From the NCBI GenBank assembly GCA_964016985.1, contig OZ024824.1, positions 48,401,587 to 48,465,586 on the forward strand: a DNA stretch of 64,000 nucleotides, in the 5' to 3' direction. Position 1 is the stretch's first letter. Each line of letters opens with the position of its first letter. Source of the stretch: Anodontia alba. Taxonomy: Eukaryota; Mollusca; Bivalvia; Lucinida; Lucinidae. The notes under the pieces are model-generated. The model saw only the letters and a program-made list of their open reading frames with translations, was not told where the DNA came from and did no database searches. Shown here one piece after another: positions 25,021-36,963 of the stretch. A program made the translations under genes and the position numbers.

Positions 25021-25975
25021 TTGGTTTCGTCATATTATGGCTCAAATGTTGATAGCTTTCTCCATCTGCCAATACGGACAGTTGAGCTTGTGCGAATAAA
25101 CCAAAGTGTGTTCGTTTATCTCTTTTTTTCAAGCGACATAACATAAAGACAGACTGCAGCTAGGGGTCATCGATAAGAGCTAGCTCGTGAATGATGGCTC
25201 TTATAACATATGCGACCAGTAAAGGCTTGGACAAGACTGCGCACCCACACAGCCGCAAAAGAGCCTTTGCTGTTCGAATACAGAGAAAAGATTCCAAACG
25301 ATAATATTGGTTACTCTTAACATGTTGTTCTCAATTCTGTAAATGCAGGACGGGGGATCATGCATCTAAATGCAGTCACTGGAAATAACAACTAAATCGA
25401 AATTCTGCAAATTGTGAGGTCAACTTCTGGCTGGCAATTCAAAATTATGAACTATTGGAATATGGTTTTCTGTAAAGAAGGAAATTGTTCAACCTCTGCA
25501 TTCTCTTGTTTAGTAATCTAGGTGTTGTGTATTGTACTGGGGCCAAATGTTGTTTCCAGGTGAAGAGCTGCACTTATCTACCAGGTGAAAACACTGTCAG
25601 GCGCTTATAAAAATTGTGCTTAAAATCTTGACATTTCCATCAATGATATCTCCTTTCAAATGTTGATCGTGACTAAATATTTCATCTATCCAGAGAAGAT
25701 CATATTTCAAATAAATACTGATAACTTCATTGAAAACTCTGCAGTAGTGTTTAAGATATGGAGATATAAGATTTTACCAAAATGCATAGGATAAAGCATG
25801 TATAGGGAATTATCTGTGTTTTCACCCAGCGCGTAAGCGCCTGGTCGATCAAGATCAATATGGTGTATATTTATTTCCATTAATATGCCCATATGCGTGT
25901 GTATGTACATATGAGTATATATGTATATGCTTGTGTAAATGTATACATGTATGTGTATTTATATATGTAGATAAG

Positions 25976-26250
<275 letters not shown>

Positions 26251-26571
26251 TCAGCACACAAATTTAGTTGCCATACATGATACTGAAAACTTCAATTTTG
26301 ACAATATATCCATGAAAAGACTTTTTGAAATATAAAGGTTATATACCTTCGTGTGCGTTTAGTATGCACCAATGTGGAAGCACGAGTTATCTTATTCGTT
26401 TTGTGTTTGTTTGTTTTTTTTCCTTTTCTATATTTGTTTGTTTCCTTTCTTTATGTTATAAAAACCGCTGGAAGTCTAGAAGCAAAAGTTTGTTGCGTTA
26501 TGTCACTTTTTGTTTATGTGCTGTTTAATTGCTGTTTTTATATATGTTTTTAGTAATGATAACCAGATTAG

Positions 26572-28959
26572 AATATCATCCTCGAATGCACGGGGATTGC
26601 ATGATCCACAAAAGCGGACGGAATTACTTACGGAATAAACAATTTCACATTTGCTGCCTCCAAGAAACCTATTTCACTGAAAGTCTGGAACCATATATCC
26701 GCGCAGAGTGGGGTGGGAATATATATTGTAGCTAAAGGAGTGTGTATTTTATTTAATAAAATTTAGAGTATAAAGTCTTAAAATCTAAAACGGATGGTGA
26801 TGGCAATTTCTCTTGTTAGATTTAGAAATTGAGGCGAAACGTTTAACTTTAGTCTACATATATGGGCCAAACGAAGACTCACCGGACTTTTTTAGAAATA
26901 TAGCTAACCATATAGAAGAAATAGGTAATGATACATGTATCTTATGTGGCGATTTTAATGTAATTCAAGATCAGAATCTTGACTCTTTCAATTATTTACA
27001 TGTAAATAACCCCAGCGCAAAGGAATGTATTTTAACAATAAAAGAGGAATTTAACTTAGCGGACCCATTCCGAGAATTATATGAATTTGAAAGGAAATAT
27101 ACATGGCGAAAACCAAATCCACTCAAACAAGCACGGCTGGATTACTTCTTAGTTACACAAAATTTCATGCCCAGCATTCTAAGATAAAATCTTACCGAGT
27201 TACAGGAAGATCATTCGACTATTGTTATCGCCTTTCAAATACATAATTTTAAGAGAGGACGCGGTTTATGGAAATTCAACAATAATCTATTAAATATAAT
27301 GATTATGTTAAAGAAGTTTAAAACTGTATTCAAAATTTGTAACAACAATATATGATTCCGGTGTATAATTTGGAATACATTTTAAGTAATGAAAATGATT
27401 TAAAGTTAACAATTTCAGATCAACTTTTTTCTAGAAACTTTATTAATGGAAATACGTGGCAAAACAATCTTGAACTCATCATATAAGAAAAAACAAAAGG
27501 AAGAAAAGTTAGAAAAAGAAATTGAACAGATGGAAGAGTCAGAACATATTGATACCGAAATAATAAAAAAATAAAAAGTTAGAACTTGAAAATTTACGTA
27601 AAGAAAGAATACAAGGTATAATGATTAGAGCAAAAATAAAATGGGCAGAGGAAGGTGAAAAACCAACAAAATATTTTTGATTAGAAGCTAGAAATTATAT
27701 AAATAAAACAGTACCAAAAATTCAAACAGATGATGGTAATATAATACAGGAGCAACAAGATATCTTAAAGGAAATAAAACACTTTTATTCTGATCTATAT
27801 AAAGGTAAAGAGAGAAGTCAAGAAACAGATTATCAAGAAATTTTAAATACTCTAGATCATCCTATTTTGACACAAGACGGTTAATAATAAATGACTCAAA
27901 ATACTAAACTATTTTTGAAACAAAATATTCGAAAGTAGAAGATTTAATTAACAGAAGCCTAGACTTTGCCCGAGTCTTAAAAACAAATAAAAGTAAAAAG
28001 TTCTGGAATAACGTATTAGAAGCATGGCTATTTGTGTGTGAAAAACAACTTCCCACTAAATTTGAGGACATATTGTCAACAAACTTATGGAATAATAAAG
28101 AATTAAAAAATTAATAATAAAGTAATTTTCTATCGACATTGGTATGATAAACACATTCACTATATTAAAGACCTATTCAATGATGATGGAAGTCTCATGA
28201 ATTACGATCGGTTCACTCAAAAGTTTGAGGTGCAAACCAATTTTATACTGTTTTTTTGGTGTTAGAGCAGCGGTAGAACTGTTTATCAGAAATAAAGGAA
28301 TTGCAATAAATACTAACATACTAACAAACAATTATCTACCATTTAAAATAAAAGCATTATTGAAAAATGAACGAGGAAGTAGGGATATGTATGAAATAAT
28401 TAACAAAAAAAAAATATCATTCCAAGCAGTCAAGTTAAATGGAACACAATATTTGAACCAACTCATTTAAATTGGTTACAACTGTACAATATCCCCCGCA
28501 AAATGTTGTAATAATACTAAATTACTTTGGTTTCAGTATAGATTACTTCATCGAATTTAAGCGACAAACGATTTTCTATTTAACTGTAACATTAAACAAG
28601 ATAATTTATGTAACTTTTGCAAACGTTTCCCAGAAAAGCTTGAGCACATATTTTGGCATTGTACCCTAATAATGGAATTTTGGGAACGTATTGAAATGTG
28701 GATATACGAAAGAAGTAACTATTTACTTAATATAGACATGCAACGAGCCATCCTAGGTGTAACAAATGTAACTGAAAATAATAAACCGATCAATTACATA
28801 TTCATCTTAACTAGATATTACATTTATAAATGCCGTATAAATGGTAATCGACCAAGTATAACAGAATGGACTAGAACAAGTGTCCATAGAACACGGATGC
28901 CCCCGCCAAATGCCATTCAGAAAAAGGGTTTATATGTAATTGTAACAGGTATACCATGA
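26572..28959 (+). pseudogene. L1/Tx1-like LINE relic lacking its reverse transcriptase core
   Basis: Non-LTR retrotransposon relic. An endonuclease segment begins near 26572 (NARGLHDPQKRTE), shifts frame (NKQFHICCLQET), and continues to 27187 with the apurinic-endonuclease landmarks YGPNEDSPDF, CGDFNV and ARLDYFLV. A linker follows at about 27600-27885 (KWAEEGEKPTKYF.., DGNIIQEQQDILKEIKHFY). The sequence then passes directly into the C-terminal region: SKKFWNNVLEAW near 28000 and a CCHC-like CNFCKRFPEKLEHIFWHC near 28610-28665. The roughly 500-residue RT catalytic block expected between them is absent, so there is a large internal deletion near 27885-27900. Stops and frameshifts are numerous. 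Confidence 0.8.
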
Positions 28960-28971
28960 AGTTATTATTAA

Positions 28972-29935
28972 GGCCCGGACACAGTTTACTATATGGAACT
29001 AAGTCAAGGGAAGATAATTCAAAAACGAAAAACGCAAGAGTTGTCTTCCTTGTTCATGGCACATCGTCTCAATGTGATGCATGCACCTGTAAAGTTTCAT
29101 GAATATATTCCATATGGTTTAGGAGTTATGGCCCGGACACGGTTAACTATATGGAACTAAGTCAAGGGGAAATAATTCAAAAACCAAACATGCCAGAGTT
29201 GTCTTCCTTGTTCATAACACATCGTCTGAATGTGACGCATGCACCTGTATAGTTTCATGAATATATTCCATACGGTTTAGGAGTTATGGCCCGGACACGG
29301 TTTACTATATGGAACTAAGTCAAGGGAAGATAATTCAAAAACAAAAAATGCAAGAGTTGTCTTCCTTGTTCATGACACATTGTCTCAATGTGATGCATGC
29401 ACCCATAAAGTTTCATGAATATATTCCATATGGTTTAGGAGTTATGGCCCGGACACGGTTTACTATATGGAACTAAGTCAAGGGGAAATAATTCAAAAAC
29501 AAAAAATGCAAGAGTTTTCTTCCTTGCTCATGACACATCTTCTCAGTGTGATGCATGCACTGGTAAAGTTTCATGAATATATTTCATACGGTTTAGGAGT
29601 TATGGCCCGGACACAGTTAACTGTATGGAACTAAGTCAAACGGAAATAATTCAAAAACCAAAAATGCAAGAGTTGTCTTCCTTGTTCATGACACATCGTC
29701 TCAGTGTGATGCAGACACTGGTAAGGTTTCATGAATATATTTCATACGGTTTAGGAGTTATGGCCCGGACACAGTTAACTATATGGAACTTAGTCAAGCG
29801 GAAATAATTCAAAACCCAAAAATGCAAGAGTTGTCTTCCTTGTTCATGATACATCGTCTCAATGTGATGTATGCACCTGTGAAGTTTCATGAATATATTC
29901 CATACGGTTTGGGAGTTATGACCCGGACACGAAGT
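28972..29935. repeat. 158-bp satellite, six copies
   Basis: The marker GGCCCGGACAC, or ACCCGGACAC in the last case, starts at 28972, 29130, 29288, 29446, 29604, 29762 and 29920, exactly 158 bp apart each time. Units contain GGAACTAAGTCAAG, GAGTTGTCTTCCTTG and TTTCATGAATATATT and differ by scattered substitutions only. ORFs inside are repeat translations. Confidence 0.97.
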
Positions 29936-30010
29936 GGGACGTACGGACGGACAGACGGACGGACAGACGGACGGACGTACGGGACGGACAGGGGTAATGC
30001 TTAATGCCCA
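29936..30010. repeat. GGAC/CGGAC tract closing the 158-bp array
   Basis: GGACGGACAGACGGACG-type tetranucleotide repeats follow the last satellite unit, then CCATCCGCTATTCTTCG. This resembles the reverse complement of the CCGTCCGT tract in the bivalve-type heads, so the array may be the core of one such element read in the opposite direction. 30020-30700 shows only weak frames. Confidence 0.75.
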
Positions 30011-30703
30011 TCCGCTATTCTTCGAATAGGCGGACTCATAATAAAAGAAGTCACTTTTTATACATATTGAAAAAATGATAGCGATTAAAACGATCGTTAT
30101 CCAATATTTATGAAACACTGGGGAAAATGGTTAAATTTATTGGAAGTATAGTCCATATCAACGGTTAACTCAAAATGTGGTTTCGAACCATTCTCGGGTC
30201 ACATGTGAGGCGCCCATATTAACTGTACACTCACAATGTCGGTTCGAGCCTTGCTCGGCTAATATGTGATTCCTGTTTTAGCTTTGTGGGATGAAAATGT
30301 TGGGTCCGATTGCACAAGGCAGTCCAGTCGAACCGGACATTTTCCTCATGATAGTGCAATTATGCTAAACTTTACATATCGCCATTTTATATTGTATGAA
30401 AGCATTTATGAATGGATATTAGTAAAGAGCACACTTTATATGAATTACTGTATTGAATGTTGTATGATATTTGACATGCTAGTGGAAAAATAAAAAAAAT
30501 ATAAAAAAAAAGATCAATATTGGACAAGAAGTGACAAGACACTATTTAACAGAATCCACCGGATTCATGCTATCTCAGTAATATAACATATTCAAATACT
30601 TGACTTCTTAAATGAGCCACAGCATGACAAAAATAACATAATGACTGTGTTCCCAGCGAACGACTGTGCAATCTCAGTCTGATAAGAGTCTTTGCTTCCG
30701 CAG

Positions 30704-30812
30704 GAAGAAACCTTGCGTGTTTGTAAATCCACTGAGCCCACAGAAAAAACCCTGGTCAGAATGGATGGAGTTTTTGTTGGAACACGTGTGTCATTGTGTT
30801 GATTTTGACATG
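30704..30812 (+). CDS. unidentified gene, exon A
   Basis: Acceptor TCTTTGCTTCCGCAG (AG at 30702-30703) and donor GTGAGT at 30813 are both strong. The frame reads KKPCVFVNPLSPQKKPWSEW and ends at VDFDM, phase 0. It enters with one base completing a codon, so at least one upstream exon is missing. Exon B starts at phase 0, which is consistent. A 139-codon minus-strand ORF overlaps (30592-31011), but it has no splice or start support that I can see. No family recognised. Confidence 0.45.
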
Positions 30813-30959
30813 GTGAGTCTCTATTATCTTGCATGCTTAAATCACTGAGGGCCAGATGGAATACTGGCTTCTTAAATGATGTGCTACCGTCTGGAAATAA
30901 TGTGTAAAGTTTTGATTTTTCTAAAGTGTTCATGTTTAATTGGTTAGTACTTGTGACAG

Positions 30960-31080
30960 GTGAAAGAATGCAAATCACATTTTCCCCGACACCGGACTGG
31001 AAGTTCGGCACTCTACCACATCACTATAAAAGCCGGCTTGTACGGCAAGGCAGTACACGTGTGTTATATACCTATACCCG
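30960..31080 (+). CDS. unidentified gene, exon B
   Basis: Acceptor TTGTGACAG (AG at 30958-30959) preceded by a T-rich tract. The frame reads VKECKSHFPRHRTGSSALYH, then about 20 more residues ending VCYIPIP. The likely donor is GTGATA at 31081, leaving phase 1, which fits the two-base start of exon C. An alternative donor GTAATC near 31119 would leave phase 0 and not fit. Product unknown. Confidence 0.45.
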
Positions 31081-32575
31081 GTGATATATACGATAATTTA
31101 TTATGTAACGAAGCTATGGTAATCTCCATAACAGTTTTGGTATGTTTCAAAGCATTCTCAACTAAACAGAATGTGAACATGTGAACTGACTTGCTTTTCG
31201 ACACAAATACTTCTTAATGCGATGTTCTGTTATTTTGTACAGGTTCTTTATGGACAGACCAACATCACTGGTATTTGATATCCAAATGAGTTCATAATTA
31301 TCGTTCACTTAGGCTCTGATTAGATGAAGTTAAAAATCTGTATGGGCAAATTTTCAAATTTAATAGGGTTGAGGAACCTTATGCCACAAATTCCCTTACT
31401 GCACACCCAAACGTGCATTTCATGTTACACTGTTGGGAGGGATTGGTTTAAACGAAGCGTGTGGTCGGTGTATCATAACCATAAAGTAAACTGACGATAG
31501 ACAAATGGCAAACTAGCATGACTTTCCGACAAACAGACTTAGGTCCTGAAGGATCCGAAAGGAAAAGGTGTAACCAGATGAATGGGAAGGTAAGAGTTAC
31601 ATGGTAAACATGTTTCACCCCACTCCAACCTATGAGCCCACACCAAGAAAAATGGGAAAGGATTGGAGAAAAGAATAGTTCTGGGACTTTGAAAGTCTGC
31701 ATATGTATGTCCTCTTTGTGGCAAAAACATGCGAAATAAGTCTGACAACAAACACATTGTAGGAATCAGGACAAGATCCTGACATCTTCCACTGGGCTAA
31801 AATGACTTATTTTCCCAGATGCAGTAAATATGGGTCTAAACATTTTGATAACTGTACATGTACATCATAAAACCAGCTGGACAAATCTAAACTCTTCTGG
31901 CACTTACCATATACTTGTAGAAATTAAAAAAAAAATAATTCCAGCTATAAGTAGGATAACTTAAGATCTATTAGTTTTCTCTGTTGAGTTAACAAAATGA
32001 CTTCCTTTGTGGTTAAAACATTCTCAATTTCTACATATCTTGTTTGTTCCATACCTACCTAATGGCCCAGCACCTTTCTTCTTTCTTTTTTTAACCAGTT
32101 TATCTCTTAAATTCTGTAATACCAATGTGACCCTTTTATTCTTCAATTTTTAGGATTACTTCTGGGCAGTATCTGTATACACTATAGGATGATGAGTGTG
32201 AAAAAGAGAGAGAATGTGTCTTTGACCATGGTGATTTGTATGACTAGAAATACTCAAACTCTTGCTGATTTGTGGTGGATTTTTCGAAAAAGTCCTTTTT
32301 AAGTCCTTTAAAGTACAGAAATAATTTCTCTGCTGGAAGCTCAGTACTGGGGATGGGAGTCCAATGCCGTGTCACAGTTAGTAAACATCCATTGAATCAT
32401 ACCATATTTTATGTGCAAAGGCTCTGTTGCGGCTGTGTGGGTGCGCAGTCTATTTTCTGTGGTTATAAATTTTGGCATAGAATGAAGCAGTCTGCAATGT
32501 ATGACAAGTATGTAGTATGTGTATGATTTTTGAAAATAAAAATGAATTATAATAAAAAAAACCTCTCGCTTTCAG
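31081..32575 (+). other. putative intron between exons B and C
   Basis: Contains a stray C2H2-finger-like frame (YVCPLCGKNMRNKSDNKH near 31693-31746) and a GGGAAG/GTAAGAG donor-like site near 31590. It also has a GGCTGTGTGGGTGCGCAGTC word near 32430 whose inverted copy occurs at 25230-25250. None is strong enough to annotate as an exon. Confidence 0.35.
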
Positions 32576-32751
32576 ACAGATCTTTGATCAATAATTATTT
32601 GTTTCAATGTATAAGGGTAACAACGTGGTACCGTCCAAGGGGTAGTTTCAAATTTTACAAAAAAGTATACTGTTTTGAAGTTGATGATCAATTTCAGGAT
32701 TACAACCAATTTGCATCAGTTAAACATTTCTTTGGCCAGTTTTTATTCTGA
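32576..32751 (+). CDS. unidentified gene, exon C (terminal)
   Basis: Acceptor CCTCTCGCTTTCAG (AG at 32574-32575) is strong. The frame enters with two bases, matching the phase 1 exit of exon B. It reads RSLINNYLFQCIRVTTWYRP, then an aromatic-rich stretch (FYKKVYCFEVDDQFQDYNQF) and stops at TGA. Together the three exons give about 135 residues of a protein I do not recognise. Confidence 0.45.
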
Positions 32752-32822
32752 AAAAGATAGTATACGTATCTTAACACTACATTCCAAGCAACCCATGTTT
32801 TATAATAAGAAAGACTATCCTC

Positions 32823-32824
<2 letters not shown>

Positions 32825-32856
<32 letters not shown>

Positions 32857-32857
32857 C
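32825..32857. repeat. poly-T tract
   Basis: About 33 T residues. Confidence 0.9.
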
Positions 32858-32923
32858 TATTCTTGAGGCAAAGGACCCCTATGCGGACCGAAAATATATT
32901 TGTAATTTGGAGCTGCATCAGAA

Positions 32924-33378
32924 TTAAGGGTGAGGTTTAGCGCAAAACTAGTCTAAGCCCCCTTCCCTCTCCCCAAACCCTTCTCAGGTAATTTTCCTAC
33001 TGACTGTTCCAAGGCGGTTCCTCTGTTGCAGCTCTTCTTTGTGCGTCGTATGTGGCGTTTGTTTTGTCATTATTTGTTCCTTATTTTGCCTTCTTATGGT
33101 ACCTTCGGAAGGCTGTGCTTCGTGATTGTAGCATTTCCTGGGCATGTTTACTTATATTTGTCTTTCTCTGCTTTTCGGTGATTCTATGCACCGATAATCA
33201 CGAAGCACAGTCTTTCTGAGACATTGAAAGAAGTCAGGAACATACAATGCCAAGACATAATCCACAACTGCAACAACCAACAAGCAACCAAAAAATTGCC
33301 TCAGAGGTACCACCTTAGAATGGTCACCAGTAAAAGAACTGCAAGTTTAGTTTTACTCGATGGAAACCTCACCCTTAA
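32924..33378. mobile_element. foldback element flanked by TTAA
   Basis: ATTAAGGGTGAGGTTT at 32923-32938 and its exact inverse at 33364-33379 bound a 447-bp segment, GGG..CCC between TTAA copies at 32924 and 33375. The arms keep pairing inward: CCAAGGCGGTTCCTC against GAGGTACCACCTTAG, and GGCTGTGCTTCGTGATT (33110) against AATCACGAAGCACAG (33196). TTAA flanks are typical of piggyBac-type targets, but no transposase is present and the family is not established. Confidence 0.7.
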
Positions 33379-33883
33379 TATATGGTCTAGGGTAAGCTAA
33401 AACCAAATATGAGACAAGACTCCTTTACAGCTTTAAATTATAAGCCTAAGTAAACTTTTATCCAACAAGAGGATCATAAGGTCCTGATTGCTCCCTTGAA
33501 CCCTAAGCCTTGAGACCGTCATTGATATGAACCTTTTGATCATTTTCTTTCCGATGTGAACTTACCGACCTTTTGTATTAATAAAGGTTTGTGTGTTTTA
33601 AATGATTACCCATCCCAGTTTCTGAATACAATAGCAAAGGATCAAGTTTGAACTGGACAATGCCAAGATCCGCTCATGTGATAATATTTAGTAATATAAA
33701 GCTTCTCAAAAAAATGCAATCTTGCATGTTTAAAATATTATTCCGATAGGTTCAGTAATCGTATTATCCCACATAGTCTAATACTTAACTTGTTTTCATT
33801 TTTAATGTTATCAAGGGGTGGGAGGGGGACCTACGTCAGAGAAAACAAGTGAAAGGCTATAGATTATTGCGAAAAGGGTCCAT

Positions 33884-33965
33884 ATTGTCATCGTTGAGAA
33901 CACTCGGGCACCATTTTAAGAACCTTAGAAGTAAACTGTTCGCTAGTATTCTCAACAATGACAAT
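33884..33965 (-). ncRNA. miRNA-precursor-like hairpin
   Basis: Arms 33884-33904 and 33945-33965 are 21 nt each with a 40-nt loop. On the plus strand two positions are C/A mismatches. On the minus strand the same two become G-U wobbles, giving an unbroken 21-pair stem. This is only a structural candidate; no expression evidence exists. Confidence 0.3.
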
Positions 33966-34029
33966 ACGGTTATGCATCAAAAATGCCAATATAAATGCCT
34001 TGTTTCTTGCTACATTCTCTGAGCCTATC

Positions 34030-34031
<2 letters not shown>

Positions 34032-34101
<70 letters not shown>
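34032..34101. repeat. (GT)n microsatellite
   Basis: About 35 uninterrupted GT/TG dinucleotides. Confidence 0.97.
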
Positions 34102-34103
<2 letters not shown>

Positions 34104-34369
34104 CCAGAACAACAAAATGGAAATCGACAGCACTATAACATAGTTGGGTTTTTTTTATATTCTATTCTGTGACGTAGGTTCCGCCACCCCCACCCCTGGT
34201 TATTATACAATGCCAAAAGGTAGCTCAAAATTAACCTAAGACTAGAAAAAGAAAAGTCTTTTTTTCTTAATTCTATCAGGATCATATTTTCAAAAAATAT
34301 TTGACTATTGAAATATTGTTGACCAGACTTCAAGTTTCGTGTAAACAATGAAAATAGCAACAGAAAAAT

Positions 34370-35190
34370 GCTCTATTTCAGCTTTTTCCATTCAAAAGTC
34401 TGAGGAAGCCATAAAATAAGTAAAGGTAAACCCAGGGTCATCTTTTATAAAATTTTGTAGTACTAGAGTCCCAGATGCTACATACCAAGTTTCAAGACAA
34501 TCGATTTAGTGGTTTTGTAGAAGAAGACTTTTAAGGTTTTTACCATATATGGGCATGGCGGCCATCTTGGACATCTGACTTCGACCATTTGAATATACAT
34601 TTGTATTTTCATTATCCCATCCCACATAGGCTTCGAAAGAAATATAATTTTAATTAGCCTAGTAGTTTCTAAGAAAAAAAAACTTCAAAATATTCATCCC
34701 AAGTGACCTTTGGCCAAGGTCACTCAATGATTCACAGGGGTTAGAGTTGGCTGTATTTCCATATCATAGACTATAATAGCAACAGAAAAAAATGCAGTAT
34801 TTCAGTTTTTCCCATTCAAAAGCCAAAGTGACCAAATTTGACCTTTGCCGTAAAATAGGTTAAGGTCAACCCAGGGTTATCATTTATACAAGCTCAGTAG
34901 TACTAGAGTCGCAGATGCTACATACCTAGTTTCAAGGCAATCGGCCCAGTGGTTCTGGAGAAGATTTTTTTTTATTATTATATATTGGCATGGCGGCCAT
35001 CTAGGTCATGTGACCTGGACCAAATGTATATCTTTCCCCTCTGCCTGGAGGCTACATATGAAATTAAATTGAAATAGGCCCAGTAAATTCAGAGGAGAAA
35101 TCTTTTGAAAATGTTGACGGACGACGACGGACGTCGGAGGCTACCACCCAATAAACTCCCTCGGAGCCCTTGGCTCAGGGGAGCTAAAAA
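34370..35190 (-). repeat. bivalve-type repeat copy, two core units
   Basis: Two core units share CAGTTTTTCCCATTCAAAAG, GTAGTACTAGAGTC..CAGATGCTACATACC and CATGGCGGCCATCT. On the minus strand the head is at 35188-35110 (TTTAGCTCCCCTGAGCC..CCGTCGTCGTCCGTC). No clear tail was found. Confidence 0.65.
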
Positions 35191-35559
35191 CTTAAACACA
35201 GTTCTTTCTTTATGATAACACCGTAAGTCTATAAAGCAAATATAGTCGTTATTCTAGGGAATGTGTGGGTTATATCTGAACCCTCTATCGTTTGCATTTC
35301 CGAATATACAGGTATATGAAAAACTTAAACCAAAAACTTTAACATAAACAAGGACACACATGGTAATGGTAACAAAATTTTGAACTTCAAAGGGCCGTCA
35401 AAATAAGATGACTTGCATTAAATCTTGTGGCTATAAATATCAAGCTGCAGTATAAACGTTATGACAAGACAGCATCATTGGCTGTAGATATGGACACGGG
35501 TGTATAAAATTGGGATCAAAAGTTATTAGCAGGTACAGTGTTTCAGATGATACAGCGAG

Positions 35560-35825
35560 TACTGGAGCAACCACGGTCTTCTATGACTTGTTTTTTCATA
35601 GCCGCGTCTGACTGCAAATACAGGGGTAGCAAGTTCGAATCCCAGCTCAGCCACTTAACTTTCGAGGACATTGCTCATGAAATCATTTCTATGGCCATTC
35701 TCCCCCTTCCCCTGATCCAAGAGGGGCAATTATCAGTTACTGGCGAAAGTATGTGTACAAGTAGTGGTTAACCGCTTAAAGAACTAAGCCTGCCCAGGAA
35801 AAGAGTGCATAGGTTAACTGACTAG
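35560..35825 (+). repeat. tRNA-derived SINE, plus copy of an inverted pair
   Basis: tRNA-like segment with B-box-like AAGTTCGAATCCC near 35632. The body has GAGGGGCAATTATCAG and GGTTAACCGCTTAAAGAACT and ends near GACATG at 35835. The inverted partner is at 35878-36150. Confidence 0.7.
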
Positions 35826-35877
35826 CTCGACATGCCGGTACGTTTTGGTTGAGGTTTTACGGCCAGGTCAATCCAAT

Positions 35878-36150
35878 GGGGTCATGTCGAGCGCAGTTAG
35901 TTTACCTAACCACACTTTTACTGAGCAGGCTTAGTCCTCTAAGCGGTTAAACAGTATTGTGCACGTTCTTTTGCCAGAAACTGACAACTGCCCTTCTTGA
36001 ATCAGCGGAAGGGAGAGAACGACCGTAGAAAATATTTCATGGTCAATCCACGAAAGAATGTTGCCAACCCGGCGGAGTCGAACCCGCAACCTCCTGATCA
36101 CCAGTCGGACGCGCATCCAACAGTGCCACCGAGGCCGGCTACATGACGGT
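35878..36150 (-). repeat. tRNA-derived SINE, minus copy of an inverted pair
   Basis: Read on the minus strand: a tRNA-like head (GCCGGCCTCGGTGGC.., B box GGGTTCGACTCC) and a body colinear with the copy at 35560. The two arms face each other tail to tail across about 50-75 bp. A seven-pair acceptor-like stem (GCCGGCC/GGTTGGC) is still visible, but the T stem does not fold well, so I call it a SINE and not a tRNA. Confidence 0.7.
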
Positions 36151-36188
36151 AAGAGCGTTGACTGTGCTTGCCACACGTAAATAGGCAT

Positions 36189-36498
36189 AACAGATAGTTA
36201 CTCGATTTATGTCTTGAATATAGGACTGATAGTTTCAAAGCCATGATCGGTAAAACAACTTGTTCTCCATATTAATCAAAACAACTTGTTCCCCGTTACA
36301 TTCAGGATATCTGTCCCAGATCCTAATATACCTTAAATTTGGCAAACTCTATTCCAAAAGAATGGAATGAGCTTATTCCTTCAGAGGACAGGTCTATATT
36401 TGCTTGTCCCACGGAAATATGCATTACAGATAGTTACTCGATTTATGTCTTGAATATAGGACGGATAGTTTCAAAGCTATCATCGGTAAAAGAGATAT
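36189..36498. repeat. 73-bp direct repeat, spacing 236 bp
   Basis: ACAGATAGTTACTCGATTTA.. to ATCGGTAAAA occurs at 36190-36262 and 36426-36498 with about three differences. It is not part of the SINE. Confidence 0.85.
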
Positions 36499-36963
36499 GT
36501 TAGAAGCATACTGTCAATAATCATATCTAACCACCTTCTACACGCGTGCTCTAAACCTTTTGTAATGGTCTTTTGTTTTAACAGCTTTTGATCACCATTG
36601 CGGTAGTGGTCCAGGGGGGCGGGGAACTAGCGTCAACGTACAAGACGTCGACCAGGGAACAGTTGTCGATCTAAAGTACCGGGGAACAGTCGTCGATCAG
36701 AAGTTAAATATTATGAGCATGTGGATAAACAAAAAATACTTGGATTTGTTGTTAACATTTATGGACATCAATATGGTATCTATTGACTCATTTCATGTTT
36801 GCTCTAATATGCTCTGAGCAGTGATTTGTTCCTTATATGATTTTTTGATCGACGATTGGTCCCTTTACGCTATATTTTATATCGATCATTTCCGAGGCTA
36901 TATATGTTTGTCAAGTCTTATTTTCCCGGACAAAAAAAAAATTAAGAAAGTTGGCGATCGCAA

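Noticed and set aside
30180..30265. Two GGTTCGA(A/G)CC words near each other
   Set aside because: B-box-like, but no A boxes at the right distance and no defined element.
30592..31011. 139-codon minus-strand ORF
   Set aside because: Overlaps the plus-strand exons A and B, which have matching splice signals. I see no splice sites or recognisable domain for it, though it cannot be fully excluded.
31690..31750. C2H2-like frame YVCPLCGKNM..KH
   Set aside because: One incomplete finger with a stop soon after and no acceptor; probably a relic or chance.
36070..36150. Possible functional tRNA gene
   Set aside because: Acceptor-like stem pairs, but the T stem does not, and the segment is the head of a SINE with an inverted partner nearby.
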